This document shows, in pieces, positions 1 to 8,154 of a stretch of 64,000 bases of DNA. Source of the DNA: Neptunitalea lumnitzerae (GTDB lineage Bacteria; Bacteroidota; Bacteroidia; Flavobacteriales; Flavobacteriaceae); contig NZ_BRVO01000002.1 in the NCBI RefSeq assembly GCF_027924185.1, positions 1 through 64,000 of the forward strand, in the 5' to 3' direction. The notes under the pieces are model-generated. The model was not told where the DNA came from. It worked only from the letters and a program-made list of their open reading frames with translations, and did no database searches. Positions within the stretch are counted from its first letter, which is position 1, and the number at the start of each line of letters is the position of its first letter. Made by a program: the position numbers and the translations under genes.

Positions 1-742
1 ACTTTTGTAATTAGAACATCTCCATTTTATTACTTCGTAAACTGTTTTGAGTTATATCTTGTTTATTTGTTGATTAATCTATAATAATCTATTAAATGAG
101 ATATAAAGGACGTTTTCTTAAACAATTTAGCAATATATCAATTCAATTTAATCTATCGTTATATACCATTTCTAAACGTGTTATGTAGAATATTAGGTTG
201 TGAAATGTATTGAACTTCTTTTATATAGTAATATTATCGTGGTGTTATTGTGGTGTAATTGTGGTTTGCTCAATTAATTTTAAAATATTGGTACAGCTTT
301 TATGTATTAGTTTAATGTATATCGTCCAGAGTAATTTGCTAACACTAAAATGAAGTATCTGTTTCAGAAAACTGATGAAGGGGTCTGTCTGATATTAATT
401 CTGAGTTCTTTATGTGAGGTAAGGTATTTATTTCAATTGTTATGAAAATCATTTTGTAATTGCTCTCAGGTATTTAGCTATTTTGTTACTTGTTTTTATG
501 TTATAAAGGTGGTTTAATTCTTTATTTTCGTCATGGATGTGTCATGAAACATTTTAAATGTATTGAGTACACTTTATAGAATTTTGAGTAGTTTCAAATA
601 TAAAACGTTTTCGTTGTTGATATTGTAATAAATTAATGTGTAATTTTATAAAATCATATAAATAGAGTTATAGTTTTAGTTATTTATTAAACGATATGGC
701 TACTTTAAGCTAAATTGCTATATTTATGCAAAAATATTATAT
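1..742. other. AT-rich non-coding leader
   Basis: No convincing coding frame was found on either strand in this 742-base stretch: all frames are broken by frequent stops and there is no recognisable RNA gene. It is very AT-rich. The only structure I can support is a tandem 11-bp repeat at 234-266 (listed separately) and an isolated taaaacgttttc motif near 603-614, which resembles one half of a LacI-type operator. It probably contains the control region for the InsA-like gene at 743 and perhaps for the acetate block behind it. The left edge of the window may cut another gene's downstream region. Confidence 0.5.
234..266 (+). repeat. three tandem 11-bp imperfect repeats
   Basis: Three consecutive 11-mers read ttatcgtggtg, ttattgtggtg and taattgtggtt. 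Each shares the core TnGTGGT. A period of 11 bp is close to one helical turn, which suits a protein binding several times on one face of DNA. It lies about 480 bp upstream of the InsA-like gene and about 1 kb upstream of the porin. No function is proven, and it could be chance in low-complexity DNA. Confidence 0.5.
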
Positions 743-1162
743 ATGAAAATTAATGCATGTCCAAGTTGTGGGTCTAATCAGTTTGTTAAGGCCGGTATAG
801 TTAACGATAGACAACGTTACAAGTGCAAAAAATGTAGTTACTACTTTACTGTTAATAAACTAGGTAAGCAAATAGACGATTATTATGTAAATAAATCGTT
901 ACAGCTATACCTAGAGGGTTTAACCTATAGAGAAATTGAACGTATTCTGGGGATATCTCATGTGACAATTATGAATTGGGTTAAAAAGTACAATATCAAA
1001 AGACCTTATAATTCAGAGTATCATCCTACGTATAAGATAATTAACGGGTCAGAGTTGTCTAATTATTTTAAAGATCCTAGTATTTTAAAAGGTGCTGGAG
1101 TTATTATTACCGAGCTAGGAGATAAGTTTATGCTTATAAAATGGGAACGTTTTAGGGATTAG
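743..1162 (+). CDS. Solitary IS1 InsA-like Zn-ribbon/HTH protein
   Basis: A 139-residue protein with an N-terminal zinc ribbon (C6-x2-C9 and C28-x2-C31) and a helix-turn-helix at about residues 57-85 with the sequence sense LTYREIERILGISHVTIMNWVKKY. This is the domain order of InsA, the DNA-binding subunit of IS1 transposases. No InsB-like DDE transposase and no IS1 terminal repeats are visible around it. The C-terminal tail of about 50 residues is not InsA-like. It stands alone, codirectional with and 114 bp ahead of the porin that opens the acetate block. I infer a domesticated DNA-binding protein, possibly the transcription regulator of that block. A decayed transposon fragment is the alternative, but the frame is intact and shows no sign of decay. 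Confidence 0.75.
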   Translation: MKINACPSCGSNQFVKAGIVNDRQRYKCKKCSYYFTVNKLGKQIDDYYVNKSLQLYLEGLTYREIERILGISHVTIMNWVKKYNIKRPYNSEYHPTYKIINGSELSNYFKDPSILKGAGVIITELGDKFMLIKWERFRD

Positions 1163-1276
1163 ATATACTAAATAAACAAAAATATATAATATTTTTTTAT
1201 TAATCCGAAAATAGTGAGAAGTTCGTACTGCACACAAAATCAATTTTAATAGTAGTACAATTTAAAACAAATCACT

Positions 1277-2491
1277 ATGAGGAAACTATTTCTTCTTATG
1301 AGTGTTGTTGTGTTATATTCAGCACAGTTACATTCACAAGCATCACCTTATTACAAAGGTGGTTTAAAAGTAAATTTCGGGGATGATGGTAAAAAATATC
1401 TTCGAATGATTTCTTGGGCACAGTTTCAAGCAACGTATTCAGATGATGTACCTGAGGACCAAAGTAACACCAATTTTATGGTTAGGCGAGCAAGGGTTTT
1501 AATGTTTGCTCAAATCAATGAGAAGTTTTTAATACTTACTCATTTTGGACTTAACAGTTTAAACAGTAATACCATGAGTCCGACTGGTAAATCAGAGGGT
1601 TCTCAATTATTTTTCCATGATGTTTGGGCTCAGTACAATGTGGCACCAGACCATGTAGTTGGGGGGGGATTACATTATTTTAATGGTATTTCAAGATTAA
1701 ATAACCAAAGTACCTTAAATATGTTAAGTCTTGATAATAACAGACAATCTTGGTCTACTTTAGGTTTATCAGATCAATTTGCAAGACATATAGGAGTGTT
1801 TGCAAAAGGAAAATTTAACAAGTTACAATATCGTGTATCAATAAACGATGCTATTACAACAGGATTAGATACCAGAGATGCATTAACTGGTCAAGCTGTA
1901 TATGGCGGTAAAAGATTACTAGGATCTAAAGATGCCGGTAAAACATATTCAGGGTATTTCGATTTTAATTTCTTTGATCAGGAATCTAACTTTTTACCCT
2001 TTAAAGTGGGAACCTATTTAGGAGGAAAAAAAGTATTCAATGTGGGAGCCGGATTCTTTTTACATCCTAAAGGTTCTGTGATTATGGATGGAACCGAACT
2101 AAAAGGGGAAGATGTTCAAATTTTTGCTGTTGATGCATTTTATGATACACCACTTGGTAGCAACGGAAGTGCACTTACAGCATATGCAACCTTTCAATCT
2201 AACGATTATGGTACCAATTATTTATACAGTGCATACGGTACTGGTAGTATGGTTTACGGGCACTTAGGATATGTGGTGCCAGGTAATGTTGATAAAACTC
2301 GTTTTCAACCTTATGTAACTTATGCTTCTAACAGTTATGACGCTGTAGATGATAACCGTAATGTTTTTGGTATTGGTGCCAATGCTTACTTAAGTGGTAA
2401 TAACTCTAAATTGACGTTAGAGTACCAAAACCAAAATTTTGGAGATACCAAAACCGGTACGCTTACCTTACAAGCAATGATTTACTTATAA
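1277..2491 (+). CDS. Outer-membrane porin
   Basis: A 404-residue protein with a clear Sec signal peptide (MRKLFLLMSVVVLYSAQLHSQ) and a body of alternating beta-strand character ending in a hydrophobic strand (TLTLQAMIYL), as in outer-membrane barrels. It resembles the phosphate-selective porin O/P-like family of Bacteroidota. Only 20 bp separate it from the DUF4212 gene and symporter, so it is probably the outer-membrane entry port for the organic acid that the symporter imports. Substrate specificity cannot be read from the sequence; acetate or another short carboxylate is inferred from the neighbouring acyl-CoA synthetases. Confidence 0.75.
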   Translation: MRKLFLLMSVVVLYSAQLHSQASPYYKGGLKVNFGDDGKKYLRMISWAQFQATYSDDVPEDQSNTNFMVRRARVLMFAQINEKFLILTHFGLNSLNSNTMSPTGKSEGSQLFFHDVWAQYNVAPDHVVGGGLHYFNGISRLNNQSTLNMLSLDNNRQSWSTLGLSDQFARHIGVFAKGKFNKLQYRVSINDAITTGLDTRDALTGQAVYGGKRLLGSKDAGKTYSGYFDFNFFDQESNFLPFKVGTYLGGKKVFNVGAGFFLHPKGSVIMDGTELKGEDVQIFAVDAFYDTPLGSNGSALTAYATFQSNDYGTNYLYSAYGTGSMVYGHLGYVVPGNVDKTRFQPYVTYASNSYDAVDDNRNVFGIGANAYLSGNNSKLTLEYQNQNFGDTKTGTLTLQAMIYL

Positions 2492-2511
2492 AATTTAAAA
2501 ACTAACACATT

Positions 2512-2769
2512 ATGACTGACAAGCAAAAAGCTATCGCATATTGGAAGGAAAACCTAAAATACCTAACCATCTTATTAGTTGTTTGGTTTTTAGCTTCCTA
2601 CGGGGCGGGAATTTTATTTAAAGATGCTCTTAATGAAATAAGTTTAGGAGGGTTTAAACTAGGTTTCTGGTTTGCTCAACAAGGATCTATCTATGTATTT
2701 GTAATATTAATATTCGTATACGTAAGATTGATGAATAAATTAGATGAAAAATACGGGTATAACGAATAA
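2512..2769 (+). CDS. DUF4212 small symporter subunit
   Basis: An 85-residue protein with two hydrophobic segments (about residues 17-37 and 49-69) separated by a short loop, the pattern of DUF4212 proteins. These are found almost always immediately upstream of a sodium:solute symporter of the ActP/VC_2705 type and are presumed to be its small accessory subunit. The symporter starts 32 bp downstream. The N-terminus carries the family-typical KAIAYWKENLKYL sequence. I take it to work with the next gene in the cytoplasmic membrane. Confidence 0.85.
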   Translation: MTDKQKAIAYWKENLKYLTILLVVWFLASYGAGILFKDALNEISLGGFKLGFWFAQQGSIYVFVILIFVYVRLMNKLDEKYGYNE

Positions 2770-2801
2770 CCCTTACTTAACAACCTTTAAAAAATATTAT
2801 T

Positions 2802-4580
2802 ATGAGTGTACAATTTTGGACATGGTTATTAGTAGGGATTACATTCGCCCTATATTTTGGAATCGCAATTTGGGCTAGAGCTGGCTCAACAAAAGAATTT
2901 TATGTAGCCGGAGGTGGTGTTTCTCCAATGGCTAACGGAATGGCTACCGCAGCCGATTGGATGAGTGCGGCGTCATTTATATCTATGGCAGGATTAATAT
3001 CTTTTATGGGATATGATGGTTCTGTATTTTTAATGGGATGGACCGGTGGTTATGTGCTCTTGGCATTGCTCTTGGCACCTTATCTAAGAAAATTTGGAAA
3101 ATTTACAGTACCTGCTTTTATTGGCGATAGATATTATTCTAATACTGCAAGAACGGTAGCTGTTATTTGTGCTTTACTTGTATCTTTTACCTATGTTGCT
3201 GGGCAAATGCGTGGTGTTGGTATTGTTTTCTCTCAATTCTTACAAGTAGATATTAATTTAGGAGTAGTTATAGGAATGGCTGTAGTACTTATATTTTCGT
3301 TCTTAGGAGGTATGAAGGGTATTACCTATACACAAGTAGCTCAATATTGTGTTTTGATGTTTGCTTTCTTAGTTCCTGCAATTTTTATCTCATTACAAAT
3401 GACAGGAAACCCAATTCCGCAAATAGGAATGGGAGGTAAGGTACAAGACGGAACTTATTTATTAGAGAAATTAGATAATTTACATACTGAATTAGGATTT
3501 AAAGAATATACAGATGGGTCTAAATCTACCTGGGATGTATTTGCTATTACTCTTGCCTTAATGGCGGGTACAGCAGGATTACCACACGTAATTGTACGTT
3601 TCTTTACAGTACCTAAGGTTAAAGATGCTAGAAAATCTGCTGGGTTGGCACTTTTATTTATCGCTTTCTTATATACAACAGCACCTGCAGTGGCTGTATT
3701 TGCAAGAACCAATTTAATTGAAACTGTAAGAGATAAAGAGTATGCTAATATGCCAGAATGGTTTAAAAACTGGGAAAATACCGGTTTAATAGCATGGAGT
3801 GATAAAAACAATGATGGTAAAATACAGTATAATGCAGACGGAAGCGCTATTGATGGTAAAAAACCTGCTTTTGCTGCAGAAAGAGGAACACATGGAGAAC
3901 GCTTAGTTAGTAATCCGGGAGCTGGAGAGAATGAATTATATGTAGATAGAGATATTATGGTGTTAGCAAACCCAGAGATTGCCAACCTACCTAATTGGGT
4001 AATTGGTTTAGTTGCAGCCGGTGGTTTAGCAGCAGCATTATCTACAGCAGCAGGATTGTTATTGGTGATTTCTACATCGATTTCGCACGATTTAATTAAG
4101 AAACAATTAAAACCAGACATTTCTGAAAAAGGTGAATTATTAGCGGCAAGAATAGCCATTTTTGTAGCTATCATCATTGCAGGTTTATTCGGTATTTATC
4201 CTCCAGGTTTTGTGGCAGCAGTAGTAGCGCTCGCCTTTGGTTTAGGTGCTGCATCTTTCTTCCCTGCTATTGTTTTAGGAGTATTTGATAAGCGAATGAA
4301 TAAAGAAGGAGCTATATCAGGTATGGTGGTAGGTATTGGATTAATGTTGTTTTATATGATTAGATATAAAACCGGATTGATTGGAGTGATGGAGCCTAGA
4401 CCTGCCAGTGAATGGTGGTTTGGTACTTCGCCAGAAGGATTTGGAACCGTTGCAATGTGTGTAAACGTTGTAATATCATTAGTGGTTTCAAGATTAACTA
4501 AACCTACACCAGAACATGTACAAGAAATAGTTGAAAATATTAGAATTCCAAGTGGAGCAGGTGAGGCACATTCTCACTAG
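2802..4580 (+). CDS. Sodium:solute (acetate-type) symporter
   Basis: A 592-residue SSS-family transporter with about 13 predicted membrane helices and the family signature around FYVAGGGVSPMANGMATAADWMSAASF. Its pairing with DUF4212 and with acetyl/propionyl-CoA synthetases points to the ActP/VC_2705 subgroup that takes up acetate or other short carboxylates with Na+. It has a long hydrophilic insertion at about residues 310-395. This contains an EF-hand-like loop (DKNNDGKIQYNAD, residues 334-346), so the loop may bind calcium. A rho-independent terminator follows at 4601-4632. The substrate is inferred from context. Confidence 0.85.
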   Translation: MSVQFWTWLLVGITFALYFGIAIWARAGSTKEFYVAGGGVSPMANGMATAADWMSAASFISMAGLISFMGYDGSVFLMGWTGGYVLLALLLAPYLRKFGKFTVPAFIGDRYYSNTARTVAVICALLVSFTYVAGQMRGVGIVFSQFLQVDINLGVVIGMAVVLIFSFLGGMKGITYTQVAQYCVLMFAFLVPAIFISLQMTGNPIPQIGMGGKVQDGTYLLEKLDNLHTELGFKEYTDGSKSTWDVFAITLALMAGTAGLPHVIVRFFTVPKVKDARKSAGLALLFIAFLYTTAPAVAVFARTNLIETVRDKEYANMPEWFKNWENTGLIAWSDKNNDGKIQYNADGSAIDGKKPAFAAERGTHGERLVSNPGAGENELYVDRDIMVLANPEIANLPNWVIGLVAAGGLAAALSTAAGLLLVISTSISHDLIKKQLKPDISEKGELLAARIAIFVAIIIAGLFGIYPPGFVAAVVALAFGLGAASFFPAIVLGVFDKRMNKEGAISGMVVGIGLMLFYMIRYKTGLIGVMEPRPASEWWFGTSPEGFGTVAMCVNVVISLVVSRLTKPTPEHVQEIVENIRIPSGAGEAHSH

Positions 4581-4600
4581 CATTTGTATTTGTTGGTCTG

Positions 4601-4632
4601 AAACAGTGTTGTGTATGCAACACTGTTTTTTT
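4601..4632 (+). terminator. Terminator after the symporter
   Basis: A perfect inverted repeat (aaacagtgttg / caacactgttt) with a 6-base loop is followed by a run of T. It sits 20 bp after the symporter stop and ends just before the next start codon. The porin-DUF4212-symporter genes therefore probably form one transcript, with partial read-through into the kinase operon. Confidence 0.85.
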
Positions 4633-4646
4633 GTATATTTAAATTC

Positions 4647-4841
4647 ATGAAAAAAAGACATGCGCAAAAGTTGGTAGTATCAGCCATTATTATGGCTTTG
4701 TTACTAAATATGCCCTTAATTTTAACCTATAATAAGGAAGGGGCCATATTTGGAATTCCCTATTTATATTTGGGTATTTTCTCACTCTGGATACTTTCTA
4801 TTGTAATTTCTTTTGTGATCATTAAACGACATTATGAATAA
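4647..4841 (+). CDS. Small two-helix membrane protein
   Basis: A 64-residue protein starting at the ATG at 4647 (MKKRHAQKL). An upstream GTG at 4611 in the same frame lies inside the terminator stem and is unlikely. There are two hydrophobic helices (about residues 10-30 and 37-58). The 3' end overlaps the transporter-kinase gene by 8 bp, so translation of the two is probably coupled. I do not recognise a family with certainty. By position it may be a small subunit or stabiliser of the SSS-kinase, analogous to DUF4212 for the symporter. Confidence 0.7.
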   Translation: MKKRHAQKLVVSAIIMALLLNMPLILTYNKEGAIFGIPYLYLGIFSLWILSIVISFVIIKRHYE

Positions 4842-7521
4842 TTATATACTCATTACCATTATAATAACGTATTTGGTAATGCTTTTTTTTATAGCCTTTT
4901 GGGCTGAGAAGAATGCGAAAAGTAAATGGATTAATAATCCTATTGTATATACACTTTCTTTAGGTGTTTTTTGTTCTGCTTGGACTTACTACGGAAGTGT
5001 AGGTGTTGCAGCTACGGAGGGAGCCACTTTTTTACCCACCTATTTAGGGCCTGTGATTGCTTCTCCTATTTTCATAATGCTCTTACGGAAAATTATGCGA
5101 ATTTCTAAACACCAAAGAGTAGCTTCTATAGCAGATTTTATTTCCTTAAGATATGGTAATAATAGATTTATTGGTGCTTTGGTTACGGTTACCTGCGTAA
5201 TTGCCATTTTGCCATATATCTCTCTGCAATTGAAGGCTATATCTGAAACTTTTGAAATTATAACCTCTGGAAATGTTACGGTTGATAATTCCGGATCTAT
5301 TTTCTCAGATTCCACTTTTTATATTGCAGTTTTGCTAGCTGTTTTCGCTACATTTTTTGGTACACAGACTACCGATACTACCGATAAACATATTGGTATT
5401 GTGGCTTCTGTGGCATTTGAATCTATTATTAAGTTATTATTCTTCCTTATCATAGGAGTTTATGTTACCTATTTTGTTTTTGATGGAACCGAAGATATTT
5501 ACAATCAGTTTTCAGCAATTGCCGATATTGAAAAGTTTACCACATTTCCTGATATTTATGGAGGTTTCAATTGGTTTTATATGACTGTTATCTCATTTGT
5601 GGCGGTCTTTTTATTACCAAGACAGTTTCAGATGATGGTAGTAGAAAACGATCGAGAGCGTTATTTAAAATATGCAATTTGGTTGTTCCCATTATACTTG
5701 TTATTATTTAACGTATTTGTAATTTTTATAGCATGGGGAGGTAATGTTGAGCTTGGTGATACGGTAAATTCAGAATATTACACGCTTTTACTTCCTTTAA
5801 AGAATAACAATATTGTTTTATCTCTTTTAGTGTTCTTAGGCGGATTTTCTGCTGTAATTTCTATGGTAGTGGTATCTACTATAGCATTGTCTACTATGTT
5901 AAGTAATAACGTAATTATACCTTATGGATATTTAGAGGTGTTTAGAAATAGAGATACCGAACGTAACAATAAGTATATTAAGAACATACGTAGACTAGCA
6001 ATATTTTCGCTTATTGTAGTAGCATATTTGTTTTATATTAATTTTTCTAAGCAACTTTCTTTATTTTCTATAGGCTATATATCGTTTGTAATTGTAGCAC
6101 AACTAGCACCATCTTTATTTATAGGTTTGTATTGGAATAGGGGAGCTGCTAGAGGCGTTGTTGCAGGTATTGTAGCTGGGTTGTTAGTAGTTTTCTATAC
6201 ATTGATACTACCTGTGATATTAGATGGAATACTCAACATTAATAGTTTTGTTTCAGAAGGTCCGTTTGGCATTACTTTGTTTAAGCCTTATGCGTTTTTG
6301 GGAATTGATTTTCTTAACCCAATTGCACATGCATTTTTTTGGAGTATGTTTTTTAATATAGCAGCATACCTAACGTTTTCATTGGTAGGTAGCGGAAACT
6401 ATAGAGAGCGTAACTATGCCGAGATGTTTGTGCGTAGTAGTAATTACAGCGATTTGCAAGAAGGTGCTTATGTTTGGAGAGGAGAGGCGTACATATCAGA
6501 TATCAAACGAATTTTAGAGCGATTTTTGGGTAGTGAAAAGACAGAACGAGCATTTGATTTGTTTTATAAAAAATACGATATACCAAAAGATACTGTAATG
6601 GCAGATGCTAAATTGATTAATTTTTCTGAGAAATTATTAATTGGTAGCATCGGGAGTTCATCGGCGCGAATCTTAATAAGTAATGTTGTTAAAGAAGAGC
6701 CAGTGAGTTTAGCAGAAGTATTGCAGATACTAGAAGAAAGTAAGGAAACTATAATTACGAATAAATTTTTAAAGGAGAAATCTGCACAGTTAACAGTGCT
6801 CACAGCTGAATTAAAAAATGCAAATGAGGAGTTAATTTTTCAGGATAAACAAAAGGATGAATTTTTAGATACGGTAGCACATGAGTTAAAAACTCCTATC
6901 ACAGCAATAAAAGCATCTGCAGAGATTGTAATGGACGATGATGAAATGGATAATGAAATTCGTTTGCAATTTTTAAACAATATTGTAGAAGACTCTGAGC
7001 GCTTATCTAGATTAATACATAATATTTTAGATATAGAGAAATTATCTACAGGTAGAGAAAAGCTTGATATTAAGGAATGTGACATTTCTGAAACCATAGA
7101 AAAGGCAATTCATTTTGTGACAGCCGAGGTTAATTCGAAAAAAGTTAGTATCTTTAATTCAACTACTGCTATAAAATTAAAATATGATGAAGACCGTTTG
7201 ATACAGGTGTTCACCAATTTATTATCAAATGCCTTAAAATTTGTTGATGAGAATACCGGAGAAATAAAGGTAATGCTAGAGGCGTTTCCTAAACATGTGT
7301 TAATTTATATAGAAGATAACGGAAAAGGTATTCCTAAAGAAGATTTTAATTATATATTTGATAAGTTTTATCAATCAAAAAACCAAAATACCAAGAAACC
7401 TCAGGGTAGCGGATTTGGTTTAGCTATTTGTAAACATATAGTAGAAAGTCACGGCGGAGCCATTTGGGCTTATGAAAATGTAGAAAAAGGTGCTAAATTT
7501 GTAGTTAAACTTCCGAGATGA
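4834..7521 (+). CDS. SSS transporter-histidine kinase fusion (CrbS-like)
   Basis: An 895-residue protein whose first roughly 520 residues form a sodium:solute symporter-like membrane domain (about 13 helices). A linker with coiled-coil character (about 630-670) follows, then a complete histidine kinase core: H-box DTVAHELKTPITA with H683, N-box with N799, and G-boxes DNGKGIP and GSGFGLAI. This is the architecture of CbrA and of CrbS, the sensor that controls acetyl-CoA synthetase in Vibrio and Pseudomonas. No PAS domain is evident. The response regulator begins inside its stop codon (ATGA overlap at 7518). I infer a sensor of external acetate or propionate, or of transport flux. Confidence 0.88.
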   Translation: MNNYILITIIITYLVMLFFIAFWAEKNAKSKWINNPIVYTLSLGVFCSAWTYYGSVGVAATEGATFLPTYLGPVIASPIFIMLLRKIMRISKHQRVASIADFISLRYGNNRFIGALVTVTCVIAILPYISLQLKAISETFEIITSGNVTVDNSGSIFSDSTFYIAVLLAVFATFFGTQTTDTTDKHIGIVASVAFESIIKLLFFLIIGVYVTYFVFDGTEDIYNQFSAIADIEKFTTFPDIYGGFNWFYMTVISFVAVFLLPRQFQMMVVENDRERYLKYAIWLFPLYLLLFNVFVIFIAWGGNVELGDTVNSEYYTLLLPLKNNNIVLSLLVFLGGFSAVISMVVVSTIALSTMLSNNVIIPYGYLEVFRNRDTERNNKYIKNIRRLAIFSLIVVAYLFYINFSKQLSLFSIGYISFVIVAQLAPSLFIGLYWNRGAARGVVAGIVAGLLVVFYTLILPVILDGILNINSFVSEGPFGITLFKPYAFLGIDFLNPIAHAFFWSMFFNIAAYLTFSLVGSGNYRERNYAEMFVRSSNYSDLQEGAYVWRGEAYISDIKRILERFLGSEKTERAFDLFYKKYDIPKDTVMADAKLINFSEKLLIGSIGSSSARILISNVVKEEPVSLAEVLQILEESKETIITNKFLKEKSAQLTVLTAELKNANEELIFQDKQKDEFLDTVAHELKTPITAIKASAEIVMDDDEMDNEIRLQFLNNIVEDSERLSRLIHNILDIEKLSTGREKLDIKECDISETIEKAIHFVTAEVNSKKVSIFNSTTAIKLKYDEDRLIQVFTNLLSNALKFVDENTGEIKVMLEAFPKHVLIYIEDNGKGIPKEDFNYIFDKFYQSKNQNTKKPQGSGFGLAICKHIVESHGGAIWAYENVEKGAKFVVKLPR

Positions 7522-7880
7522 AGAAAGTATTAATAGTAGACGACGAGCCAAATATTGTAATGTCTTTGGAATATACACTAAAAAGGAATAACTTTGAGGT
7601 GTTTATTGCTAGAGATGGCAGTGAAGCTTTAGAGATACTTAAAACCAATATACCAGATTTAGTGTTGTTAGATATAATGATGCCAGAGGTAGATGGTTAC
7701 GAAACTTTAAAGAGAATTAGACTAGAAGAAAAACTGAACAATACAAAAGTTGTTTTTCTTTCAGCCAAAAATAAAGCATCTGATATAGAAAAAGGGTTAG
7801 CATTAGGTGCTGCTAAATATATAACCAAACCTTTTTCAATTAAAAAAATAGTTTCTGATATAAATGAGCTACTAAATTAA
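7518..7880 (+). CDS. Single-domain response regulator
   Basis: A 120-residue CheY-like receiver with acidic pocket D8/D9, phospho-acceptor D52 (LVLLDIMMPEVDG), S82 in the Thr/Ser switch position and K104. The protein ends right after the receiver, so it has no DNA-binding or enzymatic output domain. The 4-bp overlap with the kinase gene makes it the cognate partner. The LuxR-type output domain of CrbR is missing here. The signal must therefore pass to another protein, or the receiver acts by protein contact; the InsA-like protein at 743 is the only DNA-binding candidate in the block. Confidence 0.88.
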   Translation: MKKVLIVDDEPNIVMSLEYTLKRNNFEVFIARDGSEALEILKTNIPDLVLLDIMMPEVDGYETLKRIRLEEKLNNTKVVFLSAKNKASDIEKGLALGAAKYITKPFSIKKIVSDINELLN

Positions 7881-7932
7881 AGTTGGTTTTGTGTGCAAAA
7901 AAAGCCAGTGTTTAATTTAAGTTAGTATCAAT

Positions 7933-8154
7933 ATGAAAATCAGATTAAGTCCGTTAGCTTCAGATATTGTTATCAGTATCTACGTAGCAGCCACTCTATT
8001 GCTTCGTTTGAAGTTTGAGAACCAAACGGCTGTAGATCCTCTTACCTCCATTTTAATTGGTTTATCCTTTGTTGTAATGCTTTGGGTATTAATCAAGTTG
8101 CGTTTTTTAAATCCAAATTGGTTTGGACTGTTTAACCCTAAAAAAGCAAAATGA
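7933..8154 (+). CDS. Small membrane protein before acyl-CoA synthetase
   Basis: A 73-residue protein with two hydrophobic segments (about residues 8-24 and 36-58) and a basic tail ending NPKKAK. It overlaps the next gene by 4 bp (ATGA at 8151), so it is translationally coupled to the acyl-CoA synthetase. I do not recognise a family and no function can be assigned. The conserved-looking start (MKIRLSPLASDIV) and the coupling argue that it is real rather than chance. Confidence 0.65.
   Translation: MKIRLSPLASDIVISIYVAATLLLRLKFENQTAVDPLTSILIGLSFVVMLWVLIKLRFLNPNWFGLFNPKKAK

Noticed and set aside
743-1162. Intact IS1 insertion sequence
   Set aside because: No InsB/DDE frame and no terminal inverted repeats were found near the InsA-like gene.
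3455-4177. 240-codon open frame antisense to the symporter gene
   Set aside because: It lies wholly within the well-supported SSS symporter gene, has a Ser/Ala/Asn-rich composition typical of antisense reading and no recognisable domain.
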